From contig JAMYFF010000004.1 in assembly GCA_024128875.1 (NCBI GenBank), positions 229,011 to 293,010 on the forward strand: a stretch of DNA of 64,000 nt. The letters are read 5' to 3'. Positions 29,520-39,373 of this stretch are shown piece after piece. How positions within the stretch are numbered: the stretch's first letter is position 1; every line of letters starts with the position of its first letter. The translations under genes and the position numbers were made by a program. The DNA comes from Salinilacustrithrix flava. Its GTDB lineage: Bacteria; Actinomycetota; Acidimicrobiia; Acidimicrobiales; Salinilacustritrichaceae. A model generated the notes under the pieces. That model was given only the letters and a program-made list of their open reading frames with translations, searched no databases and was not told the DNA's origin.

Positions 29520-30900
29520 CCTGCTGCTCGCCGTCACTGACGGCGAGCACCTCGGCGAAGCCCTCGGTCAGGCAGTGGAGGAACCGGTCACCGTCGGTGA
29601 TCGCCGCGGTGTCCATGTTGACGCCGATGCAGCACGTCCCACGGTAGGAGAGCAGCGTGATGTTCACCGCCGAGCCGCCGGTGGGGCCGAACGGGTAGAA
29701 CCGCAGCGCTTCGGCCCCGGCGAGGTGCACCGGGAAGGCCGGCCCCGGCACGTTGCTCGCCCCGAAGTCCATGTGCACCGCCATCGCCCGCACCGCGAGC
29801 GGCGTCACCGGTGACACGACCTCGAGGATCGCATCGGTGTGCGGCACCGCCGGTTCGTTGCGAGCCTGCGCCGCGGCGTCGTGGAGGGCGTGCAGGCGCA
29901 CCTGCGGATCGACGATGTCCACCGGCACCGGGTAGCGCACGATGGCCACCCGGTTGCCGCCGACGGGGTCGCCGGCCTTGCGGGTGCTGATCGGCATGCT
30001 GACCCGCAGCTCGGCGACGGGGTGGCCGAGCTGCTCGTGGTAGCGGCGCATGCCGCCGGTGATGCCGGCGAGGAAGGCGTCGTTCAGGGTCGTGCCCGTC
30101 GTCTTGGCTGCACCCCGGAGCTCCGCGAACGGCACGTCGAGCACGCGGAACCGCCACGAGAGCCCCCGATCGGCCATCACCGGGGAGAGGGTCTCGCCCA
30201 CCGGGCGCACCATCCGGGCGATCGATCCACCCGATCGGAGCCAGCCGCGGGTGGTGGCGACCGGGTCGCGCGCCAGGCGACCCAGGGTGGGCAACGCCGT
30301 CCCGGCGGTGCGAGCCCCCAGGTGAGCGGCGCGCCTGGCGTGGTGCACGACCGCCTGCCGGGCGAGCTCAGCGGACGTGAGCCGCTCGGGCGTCGGTGCC
30401 TCGGGCCAGTCCCCGGGTTCGGCATCGGGCTCGAGGTCGAACAGGACGAGGGCGAGCTGCATGCCGCCGACGCCGTCGGTCAGCGAGTGGTGGGCCTTGA
30501 TGATCAGGGCAGCGCCGTCGCCGTCGACGCCCTCGACGAGGGTCGCCTCCCACAGCGGCCGGCTCCGGTCGAGCCCGGCCATCGCCGTCGTGCGAGCGAT
30601 CTCCAGCACCGAGTCGAGCGTCCCGGGGGCGGGGGCCCGCACGCGGCGCAGGTGGTAGCCGAGGTCGAAGTCCTGGTCGCTGACCCAGCGGGGCGGGGCC
30701 AGGCGGAAGGGGGTGGAGACGACCCGGTCGCGGAAGTGCGGCGCGACCCGGGTGGCCTTCTCGAAGCGATCGACCAGCCGGTCCCAGTCGGGGGCGCGGT
30801 CGAGCACGGTGACGGCGGTGACGGTGAACCGCAGGAGGGGGTCCTGCTCGAGGTACCAGATCCAGGCGTCCGTGGGCTCCATGAAGCGGTCGGTGACCAC
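29494..30900 (-). CDS. Wax ester synthase/diacylglycerol acyltransferase (WS/DGAT)
   Basis: The 468-residue enzyme is of the WS/DGAT family, which makes triacylglycerol or wax esters from acyl-CoA at the inner membrane or on lipid bodies. The catalytic motif HHSLTDGVGG (near residue 135) is intact. The N-terminal MEPTDAWIWYLE, the DRSRPLWEATLVEG block, the LNDAFLAGITGGMR block and the SNVPGP region are all typical. GTG 30900 is chosen because GGAGG lies five bases upstream; ATG 30882 is possible. The family is common in lipid-storing actinobacteria. The 3' end overlaps secA tail to tail. It is divergent from prfB with 130 bp between starts. Confidence 0.93.
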
Positions 30901-31030
30901 CAGTACCTCCCCGGTCTCGGCAGCGGTTCCCCGAATCGTGCGCAGCGCGAGCTGTGGAGGCCAGGGCAGAACGTCCCGGCGTGACGAGATCCGGGCCCCG
31001 CATCCGTGCCCAATAGGCTGCACGTCTCCC

Positions 31031-32143
<1,113 letters not shown>

Positions 32144-32149
32144 GCGGCG

Positions 32150-32719
32150 TCAGCCCACCTGGTCGAGGAAGGCCAGCACCCGCCGGAGCGCGAGCGATGC
32201 CGCGCCCTCGTCGTGATCGGGGCTGCTGCGGTCGGTGAACAGGTGCCGATCGCCGGGGTACACGAACAGCTCGACCGGATCGGTGGTCGCCGCGACCTCG
32301 CGCGCGATGTCGACGTCGCCGAGGTCGTCGTCCTCCATGACGTGGACCTGGGCCGGCACGTCGGCGGGCCAGGTGCCGTCGCCGAAGAAGTCGAGCGGGA
32401 CGCAGGCGTGGAGCAGCACGGCACCCCGAGCGCCCGCCCGCGTCTGGGCCAGCTCCTGGGCCGGCATCACGCCGAGCGAGAGGCCGACGTACACCAGGTC
32501 GGTGGGCAGACCCTCGGCCGCAGCCGCCCCGCGCGCCCGGATCGTGTCGAACCCGAGCTCCTCGGCGTGGTCGACGCCCTCACCGAGCTCGGTGTAGGTG
32601 CGCCCGTCGTACAGGTCGGGCAGGTGGACGACGTGGCCGGCCGCCCGCAGGTCGTCGGCCAGGGCCCGGACGCCGTCGGTGAGCCCGAGCGCGTGGTGGA
32701 ACAGCAGGATCTCGGCCAC
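32150..32719 (-). CDS. Dienelactone hydrolase family protein
   Basis: A 189-residue alpha/beta hydrolase. The N-terminus [16 protein letters not shown] matches the small actinobacterial dienelactone-hydrolase-like group. The nucleophile elbow reads GLSLG (Ser, not the Cys of true dienelactone hydrolase), the acid is probably in VMEDDDLG and the His in DRHLFTD. GTG 32719 is chosen to match the family start; the frame stays open upstream into the divergent gene. The substrate is unknown; carboxylic ester or lactone cleavage is likely. It is divergent from the aldo/keto reductase with 52 bp between starts. Confidence 0.85.
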   Translation of the reverse strand: MAEILLFHHALGLTDGVRALADDLRAAGHVVHLPDLYDGRTYTELGEGVDHAEELGFDTIRARGAAAAEGLPTDLVYVGLSLGVMPAQELAQTRAGARGAVLLHACVPLDFFGDGTWPADVPAQVHVMEDDDLGDVDIAREVAATTDPVELFVYPGDRHLFTDRSSPDHDEGAASLALRRVLAFLDQVG

Positions 32720-32771
32720 CTCGGCGACGGTACCGGGGACAGCAGGCGCCCTGCTGGGGTACACAGGACCC

Positions 32772-33662
32772 ATGATCCCGACGATGCCCTTCGGCCGGAC
32801 CGGGCACGACAGCACCCGGGTGCTCTTCGGGGCGGCGGCCCTCGGGGCCATGAGCCAGCAGCGGTCCGACGCCACCTTGGAGCTCATCGCCGGGCACGGC
32901 GTGAACCACATCGACACCGCCGCCAGCTACGGGGAGTCCGAGCTGCGGCTGGCGCCCTGGCTCGCCGACCACCGCGCAGGCGTGTTCCTCGCCACCAAGA
33001 CCGGCGAGCGCACCGGCCCCGCAGCCCGGGACGAGCTGGAGCGCTCCCTCACCCGGCTGGGGGTCGACCACGTGGATCTCATCCAGCTCCACAACCTGGT
33101 CGAGGAGGACGAGTGGCAGACGGCCTTCGCCGCCGGCGGCGTGGTCGAGGCCATGGCCGCGGCGCGGGACGAGGGCCTCGTGCGCCACATCGGGATCACC
33201 GGCCACGGGCTGCGCATCGCCGGCATGCACCAGCGCAGCCTCGAGGCGTTCCCCTTCGACTCGGTGCTGCTGCCCTACAGCGCGGTCCTGCTGCGGGACC
33301 CGGGCTACCGCGAGGACGTCGAGGTCCTGCGGACGACCTGCCGGGCGCGCGGCGTCGCCGTGCAGACGATCAAGGCCATCGCCCGGCGACGGTGGCGGGA
33401 GGACGACCAGAGCCGTCGGCTGTCCTGGTACGAGCCGCTCCGCGATCCGGAGGCCATCGACCGAGCCGTGCGCTTCGTGCTCGCCGAGCCGGACCTGTTC
33501 CTCAACACGACGAGCGACGCCACGCTGCTCCCGCTGGTCCTCGACGCCGCGTCGCGGCTCGACCAGCCCTTCGACGCACCGACCGACGCCGAGCTCGAGA
33601 CCGACATCGAGGACCAGGGCATCGAAGCGATCTTCGACGGCGGCGCGCTCGAGCGCATCTAG
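32772..33662 (+). CDS. Aldo/keto reductase
   Basis: A 296-residue TIM-barrel NADPH oxidoreductase. The tetrad is visible: Asp and Tyr in [13 protein letters not shown], Lys in FLATKTGER and His in DLIQLHNL. The C-terminal cofactor region is short ([19 protein letters not shown]), so it belongs to the short AKR group. ATG 32772 follows AGGACCC. It is divergent from the dienelactone hydrolase gene, and its last four bases overlap the convergent lipoprotein gene. Substrate unknown. Confidence 0.9.
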   Translation: MIPTMPFGRTGHDSTRVLFGAAALGAMSQQRSDATLELIAGHGVNHIDTAASYGESELRLAPWLADHRAGVFLATKTGERTGPAARDELERSLTRLGVDHVDLIQLHNLVEEDEWQTAFAAGGVVEAMAAARDEGLVRHIGITGHGLRIAGMHQRSLEAFPFDSVLLPYSAVLLRDPGYREDVEVLRTTCRARGVAVQTIKAIARRRWREDDQSRRLSWYEPLRDPEAIDRAVRFVLAEPDLFLNTTSDATLLPLVLDAASRLDQPFDAPTDAELETDIEDQGIEAIFDGGALERI

Positions 33663-35194
33663 CCGAAGTCGACCTCCTCGGCCTCGGCGAGGGCGGTGGC
33701 CCGATCGGCCTCGAGGACGAACCCGGCGTCGATGGCGCGGTCGAGCGCGGCCTCGTACTGCTCGAGGTAGCCGGCCCGACCGCCGTAGCGCTCGACGAGC
33801 ACCTCGATCGGGAACGGGTCGGTGAAGCCGAAGAGCTGGCAGAGCACGCTGCCCCCGGCCGTGTCCCCGGACAGCGTGGCCGCCGGGACCTCCACCGCGG
33901 GGAGGCGGATGCCGCCGAGGGCGTTGCCGTGGTCGTCGCGCGCGATCTCGCCGTCGTCGCCGACCTCGATGGGCGTGCCGGACGGCGGCTCGGTGCCGTC
34001 GGCGACCCAGTCGACGAGGTGGGCGAGCGCCGCCTTCAGCGCCAGGTGCTGGGGCCCGTCGTTGACCGGTGCGGCGCAGCCCAGCGCCTCGCCGGCCGCC
34101 ACCGGGTCGCCTCCGAGCAGGAACGCATCGGCGTGGGCGGTGCCGGCGACCTCCCAGGACCGGACCCGGTCGCTGTCGGGCTGGCGGGCCGGTGCGTAGC
34201 CGAGGAGGGTGAGGTCGGTCTCGGTCGAGAACACCAGCACCGGCACGTCGAGGTCGTCGCGGATGCGGATCTCGCCGGCGATCGACGACGCCAGCCCCTC
34301 CTCGGCCGAACCGTCGAGCGGCGCGGCGCCCCCGCCTCGGCTGTGCACGAGGAAGCCGTCGAAGACGGGGCGCAGCGGGTGGACGCCGTTGACGAAGGTG
34401 GTGAGGCGGAACGCCGACTGGGACTCCCCGATGGCGAGCACGTGGTCCCGGGGGAGGCCGGCCAGGGGGTCCACGCCGTCGGCGGGCACGTCGGACACGA
34501 GCGCGCCGATCTGGGCGAACAGGTCGTAGGAGTGGTCGTCGCCGGGGTGCGCCAGCTCGCCGTAGCGCTCGGGGTCGGCGACGGTGAGCGGGTTGCCCGT
34601 GCCGCCGAGGATGCCGCCCTCGCCGGCGTCGTCCACGCCGGCGGCCTGGGCGGAGACGGCGACGTGCACGTGCCCGGACCGGAGCAGCTCGGCGGCGGTG
34701 AAGGTCCAGTCCGGGGTGCCGTCGGTGCCGACCGACACGTTGTTCCACTCCACCACCACGACGCCGCTCGCATCTGCGGCGTCGGCCGGGCGCTTCACCA
34801 GGATCCGCGTCGTGTAGGGGGCCTCGTCCCGCACGGAGACGGACCAGCGGCCGTCGTCAGCCGGCTCGCCGTCGGCGTCGAAGGCCTGCGCCGTGCCGCT
34901 GACGAAGAACTCCTCCTCGACGTAGCCGGCCTCCTCGAGGCCGGCCGTCGCCGACGTCTGCGGGGTGCCCGCCACCGGACCGGTGACGGTGAGCTCGGGG
35001 CCGGGGTCCGGTGCGGTGGTGGTCGGAGACGCGGACGAGGTGGTCGTCGCCTCGATCGGTGCCGTCGTGGGGGAGGCGGGCTCGTCGTCGCCGCTGCAGG
35101 CAACCAGCGCGGCGGCGGCCACGAGTGCCAGGAGGGTGCGACGGGAGCGGGCGGAGCGACGACGTGGGACCGGCACCGCCGCAGGCTCCCACAT
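33659..35194 (-). CDS. Alpha/beta-hydrolase lipoprotein (Abhydrolase_10-like)
   Basis: A 511-residue protein with basic residues, a hydrophobic stretch and the lipobox ALVAC (Cys near residue 34), so an outer-face lipoprotein. A Thr/Pro-rich spacer (about 40-70) follows, then a hydrolase domain typical of the actinobacterial alpha/beta-hydrolase domain-containing proteins: [19 protein letters not shown], the nucleophile elbow IGESQSA and a C-terminal His in [11 protein letters not shown] 35194 starts the signal peptide; the open frame above it is antisense to ftsE and not used. Four bases overlap the aldo/keto reductase end. Enzyme activity is assumed from the fold. Confidence 0.85.
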   Translation of the reverse strand: MWEPAAVPVPRRRSARSRRTLLALVAAAALVACSGDDEPASPTTAPIEATTTSSASPTTTAPDPGPELTVTGPVAGTPQTSATAGLEEAGYVEEEFFVSGTAQAFDADGEPADDGRWSVSVRDEAPYTTRILVKRPADAADASGVVVVEWNNVSVGTDGTPDWTFTAAELLRSGHVHVAVSAQAAGVDDAGEGGILGGTGNPLTVADPERYGELAHPGDDHSYDLFAQIGALVSDVPADGVDPLAGLPRDHVLAIGESQSAFRLTTFVNGVHPLRPVFDGFLVHSRGGGAAPLDGSAEEGLASSIAGEIRIRDDLDVPVLVFSTETDLTLLGYAPARQPDSDRVRSWEVAGTAHADAFLLGGDPVAAGEALGCAAPVNDGPQHLALKAALAHLVDWVADGTEPPSGTPIEVGDDGEIARDDHGNALGGIRLPAVEVPAATLSGDTAGGSVLCQLFGFTDPFPIEVLVERYGGRAGYLEQYEAALDRAIDAGFVLEADRATALAEAEEVDFG

Positions 35195-35359
35195 CCGCCG
35201 GGGCGGCTTCGTCCGCCCGCTCGGGACCCGTGTAGCCTTCGTAACCTGTTCGCAACGTGGCCGGGCGTGCCCTGCCTGGTGTCCCCGTCCCCCTCCGGGG
35301 TCGTTGGTACCGTGCGAAAGCCCCTGTCCCCTGCACCTCGCTGGATCCGCCCGCTCCCC

Positions 35360-36037
35360 ATGATCAAGCTCGAGAACGTCACCAAGACGTACAAAGGCGA
35401 CGTCCCCGCGCTGCGCAACGCGGACGTGGAGATCGCCAAGGGCGAGTTCGTCTTCCTGGTCGGGGCCTCCGGATCGGGGAAGTCCACCTTCCTCCGCCTG
35501 GTGAACCGCGAGGAGCGACCCGAGCAGGGCCGCATCTTCGTGGCCGGCAAGGACATCCTCGAGCTGTCGTCGTGGAAGGTCCCGTACCTGCGCCGCAACA
35601 TCGGTTCGGTGTTCCAGGACTTCAAGCTCCTGACCGGCAAGACCGTCTACGAGAACGTGGCCTTCGCCCTCGAGGTCATCGGGCGACCCAAGCACGTCGT
35701 CAAGACCCAGGTGCCGGCCATCCTCGAGCTGGTCGGCCTCGGCGGCAAGATGGACAGCTTCCCCCACGAGCTCTCCGGGGGCGAGCAGCAGCGCGTCTCG
35801 GTGGCGCGGGCCTTCGTGAACCGGCCGCTGATCCTCCTCGCCGACGAGCCCACCGGCAACCTCGACCCGGCCACGTCCGTGGGCATCATGCGCCTCCTGG
35901 ACCGCATCAACCGCACCGGCACCACGGTGCTGATGGCCACCCACGACCGCTCCATCGTCGACACGATGCGCCGCCGCGTGATCGAGCTCGATCGCGGCGC
36001 CATCGTCCGCGACCAGCACCGCGGCGTGTACGAATGA
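35360..36037 (+). CDS. ftsE: Cell division ATP-binding protein FtsE
   Basis: The 225-residue ABC ATPase works with FtsX to control peptidoglycan hydrolases at the division site. Walker A is GASGSGKST, the Q-loop FQDFKLL, the signature [14 protein letters not shown] and Walker [12 protein letters not shown], followed by ATHD. ATG 35360 gives the typical start [13 protein letters not shown]. ftsX begins 16 bases after its stop. I do not see the M23 peptidase and smpB that often follow ftsX in actinobacteria; a MarR-ABC exporter operon is there instead. Confidence 0.97.
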   Translation: MIKLENVTKTYKGDVPALRNADVEIAKGEFVFLVGASGSGKSTFLRLVNREERPEQGRIFVAGKDILELSSWKVPYLRRNIGSVFQDFKLLTGKTVYENVAFALEVIGRPKHVVKTQVPAILELVGLGGKMDSFPHELSGGEQQRVSVARAFVNRPLILLADEPTGNLDPATSVGIMRLLDRINRTGTTVLMATHDRSIVDTMRRRVIELDRGAIVRDQHRGVYE

Positions 36038-36053
36038 GCCCGGAGCAGCGCTG

Positions 36054-36947
36054 ATGGCCCTCAAGCTCGACTACATGGTCCGCGAGACCGGGACGAACCT
36101 GTTCCGGAACCTCTCGCTCACCATCGCCTCCATCCTCACCGTCGCGGTGTCGCTGTCCCTGGTGGGCGGCTCGGTCCTGCTGCGCTACTCGGTCGACAAC
36201 GCGACCCAGCAGTGGCAGGGCGGCATCGAGTTCATCGTGTTCATGCAGCCCGAGGCCACCCAGGCCCAGTCCGACGCGGTGGAGCGCCAGCTCACCGAGT
36301 CCACCCAGGTCGAGCGCTTCGAGTACTTCGACCAGGAGCGGACCTTCGAGGAGTTCAAGGACCTGTTCCAGAACACCCCCCAGATCGTGGAGTCGGTGAC
36401 GCCCGACATCCTGCCGCCGAGCTTCCGCGTGGTCCCCGTCGACAAGTCGGCCGAGACCATCGAGAGCCTGCGGTCGGTGTTCGTCACCCAGCCGGGGGTC
36501 CGCGAGGTGGTGGCGGCGTTCGACTCGATCCGCACCATCCGCAACCTGTCCAACCTCATCGGCGTGGGCCTCATGGTGGTGGCCGGGTTCCTGCTCCTCG
36601 CCGCCACGCTGCTCATCCTCAACTCCATCCGCATGGCGATGTTCGCCCGCCGCCGCGAGATCGAGGTGATGAAGCTCGTCGGGGCCTCGAACTGGTTCAT
36701 CCGAATACCGTTCATGCTCGAGGGCGTGTTCCAGGGCCTCATCGGCTCGGGGTTCGCCATCGGCGTCGTCTTCGGCGTGCAGCGGGTGTTCGACAACATC
36801 GCGGCCGACCAGCGCTTCTCGCTGTTCTCCGGCCTCGTCGTGGACAACCAGCAGGTGATGACCACCAGCGTGTTCGTGATGGTCACCGGCGTGCTCATCG
36901 GTGCGCTCGGCTCCGCCTTCGCCGTGAGCAGGTTCTTGGACGTCTAG
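36054..36947 (+). CDS. ftsX: Cell division permease-like protein FtsX
   Basis: A 297-residue membrane protein with the FtsX layout: one N-terminal helix (about 22-45), an outside domain (about 50-165) that contacts peptidoglycan hydrolases or their adaptors, then three helices (about 172-195, 222-245, 268-290). The conserved cytosolic loop before helix 3 reads RREIEVMKLVGASNWFIR. It has no transport role in known relatives; FtsE ATP turnover is transmitted through it. ATG 36054 begins MALKLDYMVRETGTNLFRN, the usual N-terminus. It forms an operon with ftsE. Confidence 0.97.
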   Translation: MALKLDYMVRETGTNLFRNLSLTIASILTVAVSLSLVGGSVLLRYSVDNATQQWQGGIEFIVFMQPEATQAQSDAVERQLTESTQVERFEYFDQERTFEEFKDLFQNTPQIVESVTPDILPPSFRVVPVDKSAETIESLRSVFVTQPGVREVVAAFDSIRTIRNLSNLIGVGLMVVAGFLLLAATLLILNSIRMAMFARRREIEVMKLVGASNWFIRIPFMLEGVFQGLIGSGFAIGVVFGVQRVFDNIAADQRFSLFSGLVVDNQQVMTTSVFVMVTGVLIGALGSAFAVSRFLDV

Positions 36948-36950
36948 CTC

Positions 36951-36989
36951 GGTTTGGTCAGCGGAATGGTTTCGCTAACCTAACCATTC
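36951..36989. promoter_or_regulatory. Nested inverted repeats ahead of marR (probable operator)
   Basis: GGTTTGGTCAGCG (36951-36963) and CGCTAACCTAACC (36973-36985) are a 13-bp inverted repeat with 11 of 13 pairs. GAATGGTT (36964-36971) and AACCATTC (36982-36989) form a second, perfect 8-bp one that ends at the base before the ATG. They lie directly ahead of the MarR-type gene, so autoregulation of the marR-exporter operon is likely. Confidence 0.6.
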
Positions 36990-37421
36990 ATGTCGAAGAA
37001 CGATGCTGGCGTGCGCGCCGTCGCCCGCCTGGGCCGGGTGTTCGAGAAGCGCCTGTCCGACGAGGGGATGAGCCTGCCCCAGTTCCGGGTGCTGGCGTTC
37101 CTGTCCGAGGGCGAGTGGGCGGCGTCGAAGGTGGCCGAGTGGCTGGCGGTGTCGCGCCCGTCGCTGACGTCCCTGGTCGACGGCCTCGTCGAGCAGGGCT
37201 GGGTCGAGCGCCGGGAGCACCCCACCGACCGCCGCTCGGTCCTGCACTTCCTCACCGACTCCGGCCGGGCGCGCCTCGCCGAGGCCACCGAGCTGCTCAG
37301 CGAGGGCCTCGACGGCCTGCTCGAGCACCTCGACGACGACGAGCGGGCTCGTGCCGAGGACGGCCTCGCCCTCCTCCAGACGGCGATGCACCGCCACTAC
37401 GAAGCGATGGTGACCTCATGA
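36990..37421 (+). CDS. MarR family transcriptional regulator
   Basis: A 143-residue winged-helix protein: dimerising N-terminal helix, recognition helices in SLPQFRVLAFLSEGEWAASKVAEWLAVSRPSLTSLVDGLV, the wing Asp-Arg-Arg in HPTDRRSVLHFLTDSG, and C-terminal helices. MarR proteins usually repress their own operon and let go on binding a small phenolic or drug-like ligand. Here the first exporter gene overlaps its stop (ATGA) and nested inverted repeats precede it. It is most probably the repressor of the ABC exporter pair and perhaps the TauE-like permease. The ligand cannot be told from sequence. Confidence 0.92.
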   Translation: MSKNDAGVRAVARLGRVFEKRLSDEGMSLPQFRVLAFLSEGEWAASKVAEWLAVSRPSLTSLVDGLVEQGWVERREHPTDRRSVLHFLTDSGRARLAEATELLSEGLDGLLEHLDDDERARAEDGLALLQTAMHRHYEAMVTS

Positions 37422-39373
37422 GCCTCACCGAGGACCGCACCGGCCAGGACGAGCAGACCGTCCCGGCACCGCCGCCCGGCCTCGACGTCGACGCCCCGGC
37501 CACCCGCTACGAGCCCCTGCCGCCGGCGGCGGAGTACCACCCGCCCCGGGGCCACATCCACCCCGACACCGAGCTGGGCTGGATCCGGCGCATGTGGCCC
37601 GTCGTGTGGGCCGAGAAGAAGCGGTTCGGCATCGCGCTCGCCATGGCGTTCATCGCCCTGCTCGCCAACGTGGCCATCCCGGCTGTGGTCGGCGAGGGCA
37701 TCGACGCCATCCGGGCCCAGACCGACGTGCGCACCTGGGTGATCCTGCTGCTGGTGCTGTCCGTGGCCCGGGCGTTCTTCACCTACGGCTACCGCAGCCG
37801 GCTCTACAAGTTCGCCTACAGCATCGAGTACGACCTGCGCTCGCTGATGTTCCGGCACCTGGCCACCATGAGCCACGGCTTCTACGACAAGGTCCAGACC
37901 GGCCAGCTGGTGTCCCGGGCCAACTCCGACATCCGTGCCGTGCAGATGCTGCTGGCCTTCGCCCCGTTCATGGCGATGATGTCGATGACGTTCGTGCTCG
38001 CCTTCGCCTACATGCTCACCAAGCACGTGCTGCTGACGCTCGTGGCCATCTCGACGCTGCCGCTCGTCTACGTCTTCGGCGTGAAGCTGCGCGACATCAT
38101 GTTCCCGCTCTCCTGGGTCGTGCAGGGCCGCCTCGCCGAGGTCGCCACCACGGTCGAGGAGAACGTCACCGGCGTGCGGGTCGTGAAGGCCTTCGCCGGC
38201 GAGCAGCGCCAGATCCAGCAGCTCGCCCGCCAGGCCCGGCGCCTGAAGTGGGCGGCGGTGAAGGTCACCGACTCCCGGGCCCGGTACGCGCCCCTGATGG
38301 AGAACCTGCCCCGCCTCGGGATGGCCCTCACGCTGCTCTACGGCGGCTACCTCGCCATCGACGGGAAGGTCACGGTGGGCACGATCATCACCTTCTCGTC
38401 CTACGTCCTGCTGCTCCAGGCCCCCTTCCGCATGCTCGGCTTCTTCATGATCATGAGCCAGCGGGCGGCGGCCTCGGCCGGGCGCATCTTCGAGATCCTC
38501 GACACCCCGGCCGAGATCGTCGACGACCCCGATGCGGAGGACCTGGTGGACCCGGCCGGCGCGGTCACCTTCGACCACGTCACCTTCCGCTACGGGGAGG
38601 ACGACCAGCTCGTGCTGGAGGACTTCGACCTCGAGGTCCGGCCTGGGGAGACCATGGCCCTGGTCGGGGGAACGGGCTCGGGCAAGTCCACGGTCGCCCG
38701 CCTGCTGCTGCGCTTCTACGACGTCGACGAGGGGGCGGTCCGGATCGACGGTCACGACGTGCGCGACCTGACCATGGCCTCCATCCGCCACCACGTGGGG
38801 ATGGTCACCGACGAGCCGTTCCTGTTCTCGTCCTCCATCCACGACAACATCGCCTACGCCCGGCCCGATGCGACCCGGGACGAGGTGGTGGCCGCGGCGA
38901 AGGCCGCCAACGCCCACCACTTCATCGGCGAGCTCGCAGACGGCTACGACACGGTCATCGGCGAGCGGGGCTACACCCTCTCCGGCGGGCAGCGACAGCG
39001 CATCGCCATCGCCCGCACGCTCGTGGCCAACCCGGCCGTGCTCGTGCTCGACGACGCCACCAGCGCCGTCGACGTCCGGGTCGAGGCCGAGATCCACGAG
39101 GCGCTCGAGCACCTCTCCGCCGACCGCACCACGATCGTGATCGCCCACCGGCTGTCCACCATCGCCCTCGCCGATCGGGTCGCCCTGCTCCAGCACGGCA
39201 GGGTCCTGGCCGTGGGCACCCACCAGGAGCTGCTCGTGCACGAACCGCACTACCGCGAGGTCCTGGCCACCGCCGATCTGATCGACGAGGAAGCCGACGT
39301 CGGGAGCGCCAGCGAGCAGTCGGCACGCGGCGCTGCGGAGCAGACCGCCCAGCAGCACGAGGTGGAGGGCTGA
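37418..39373 (+). CDS. ABC exporter subunit A, degenerate ATP site (heterodimer partner)
   Basis: A 651-residue fused permease-ATPase with a soluble N-terminal extension of about 60 residues rich in Pro, then six helices and a nucleotide-binding domain. Walker A (GGTGSGKST, near 420) and signature LSGGQRQR are normal, but Walker B reads VLVLDDATSAVD, with Asp in place of the catalytic Glu. The next gene keeps the Glu but has a changed signature. This is the asymmetric pattern of heterodimeric exporters such as TM287/288, where one ATP site is inactive. ATG 37418 overlaps the marR stop. The exported compound is unknown; multidrug or lipid export is likely. Confidence 0.93.
   Translation: MSLTEDRTGQDEQTVPAPPPGLDVDAPATRYEPLPPAAEYHPPRGHIHPDTELGWIRRMWPVVWAEKKRFGIALAMAFIALLANVAIPAVVGEGIDAIRAQTDVRTWVILLLVLSVARAFFTYGYRSRLYKFAYSIEYDLRSLMFRHLATMSHGFYDKVQTGQLVSRANSDIRAVQMLLAFAPFMAMMSMTFVLAFAYMLTKHVLLTLVAISTLPLVYVFGVKLRDIMFPLSWVVQGRLAEVATTVEENVTGVRVVKAFAGEQRQIQQLARQARRLKWAAVKVTDSRARYAPLMENLPRLGMALTLLYGGYLAIDGKVTVGTIITFSSYVLLLQAPFRMLGFFMIMSQRAAASAGRIFEILDTPAEIVDDPDAEDLVDPAGAVTFDHVTFRYGEDDQLVLEDFDLEVRPGETMALVGGTGSGKSTVARLLLRFYDVDEGAVRIDGHDVRDLTMASIRHHVGMVTDEPFLFSSSIHDNIAYARPDATRDEVVAAAKAANAHHFIGELADGYDTVIGERGYTLSGGQRQRIAIARTLVANPAVLVLDDATSAVDVRVEAEIHEALEHLSADRTTIVIAHRLSTIALADRVALLQHGRVLAVGTHQELLVHEPHYREVLATADLIDEEADVGSASEQSARGAAEQTAQQHEVEG

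Noticed and set aside
33659..36064. 801-residue form of the hydrolase lipoprotein
   Set aside because: The extra N-terminal 290 residues are antisense to ftsE, and a proper lipoprotein signal begins at ATG 35194.
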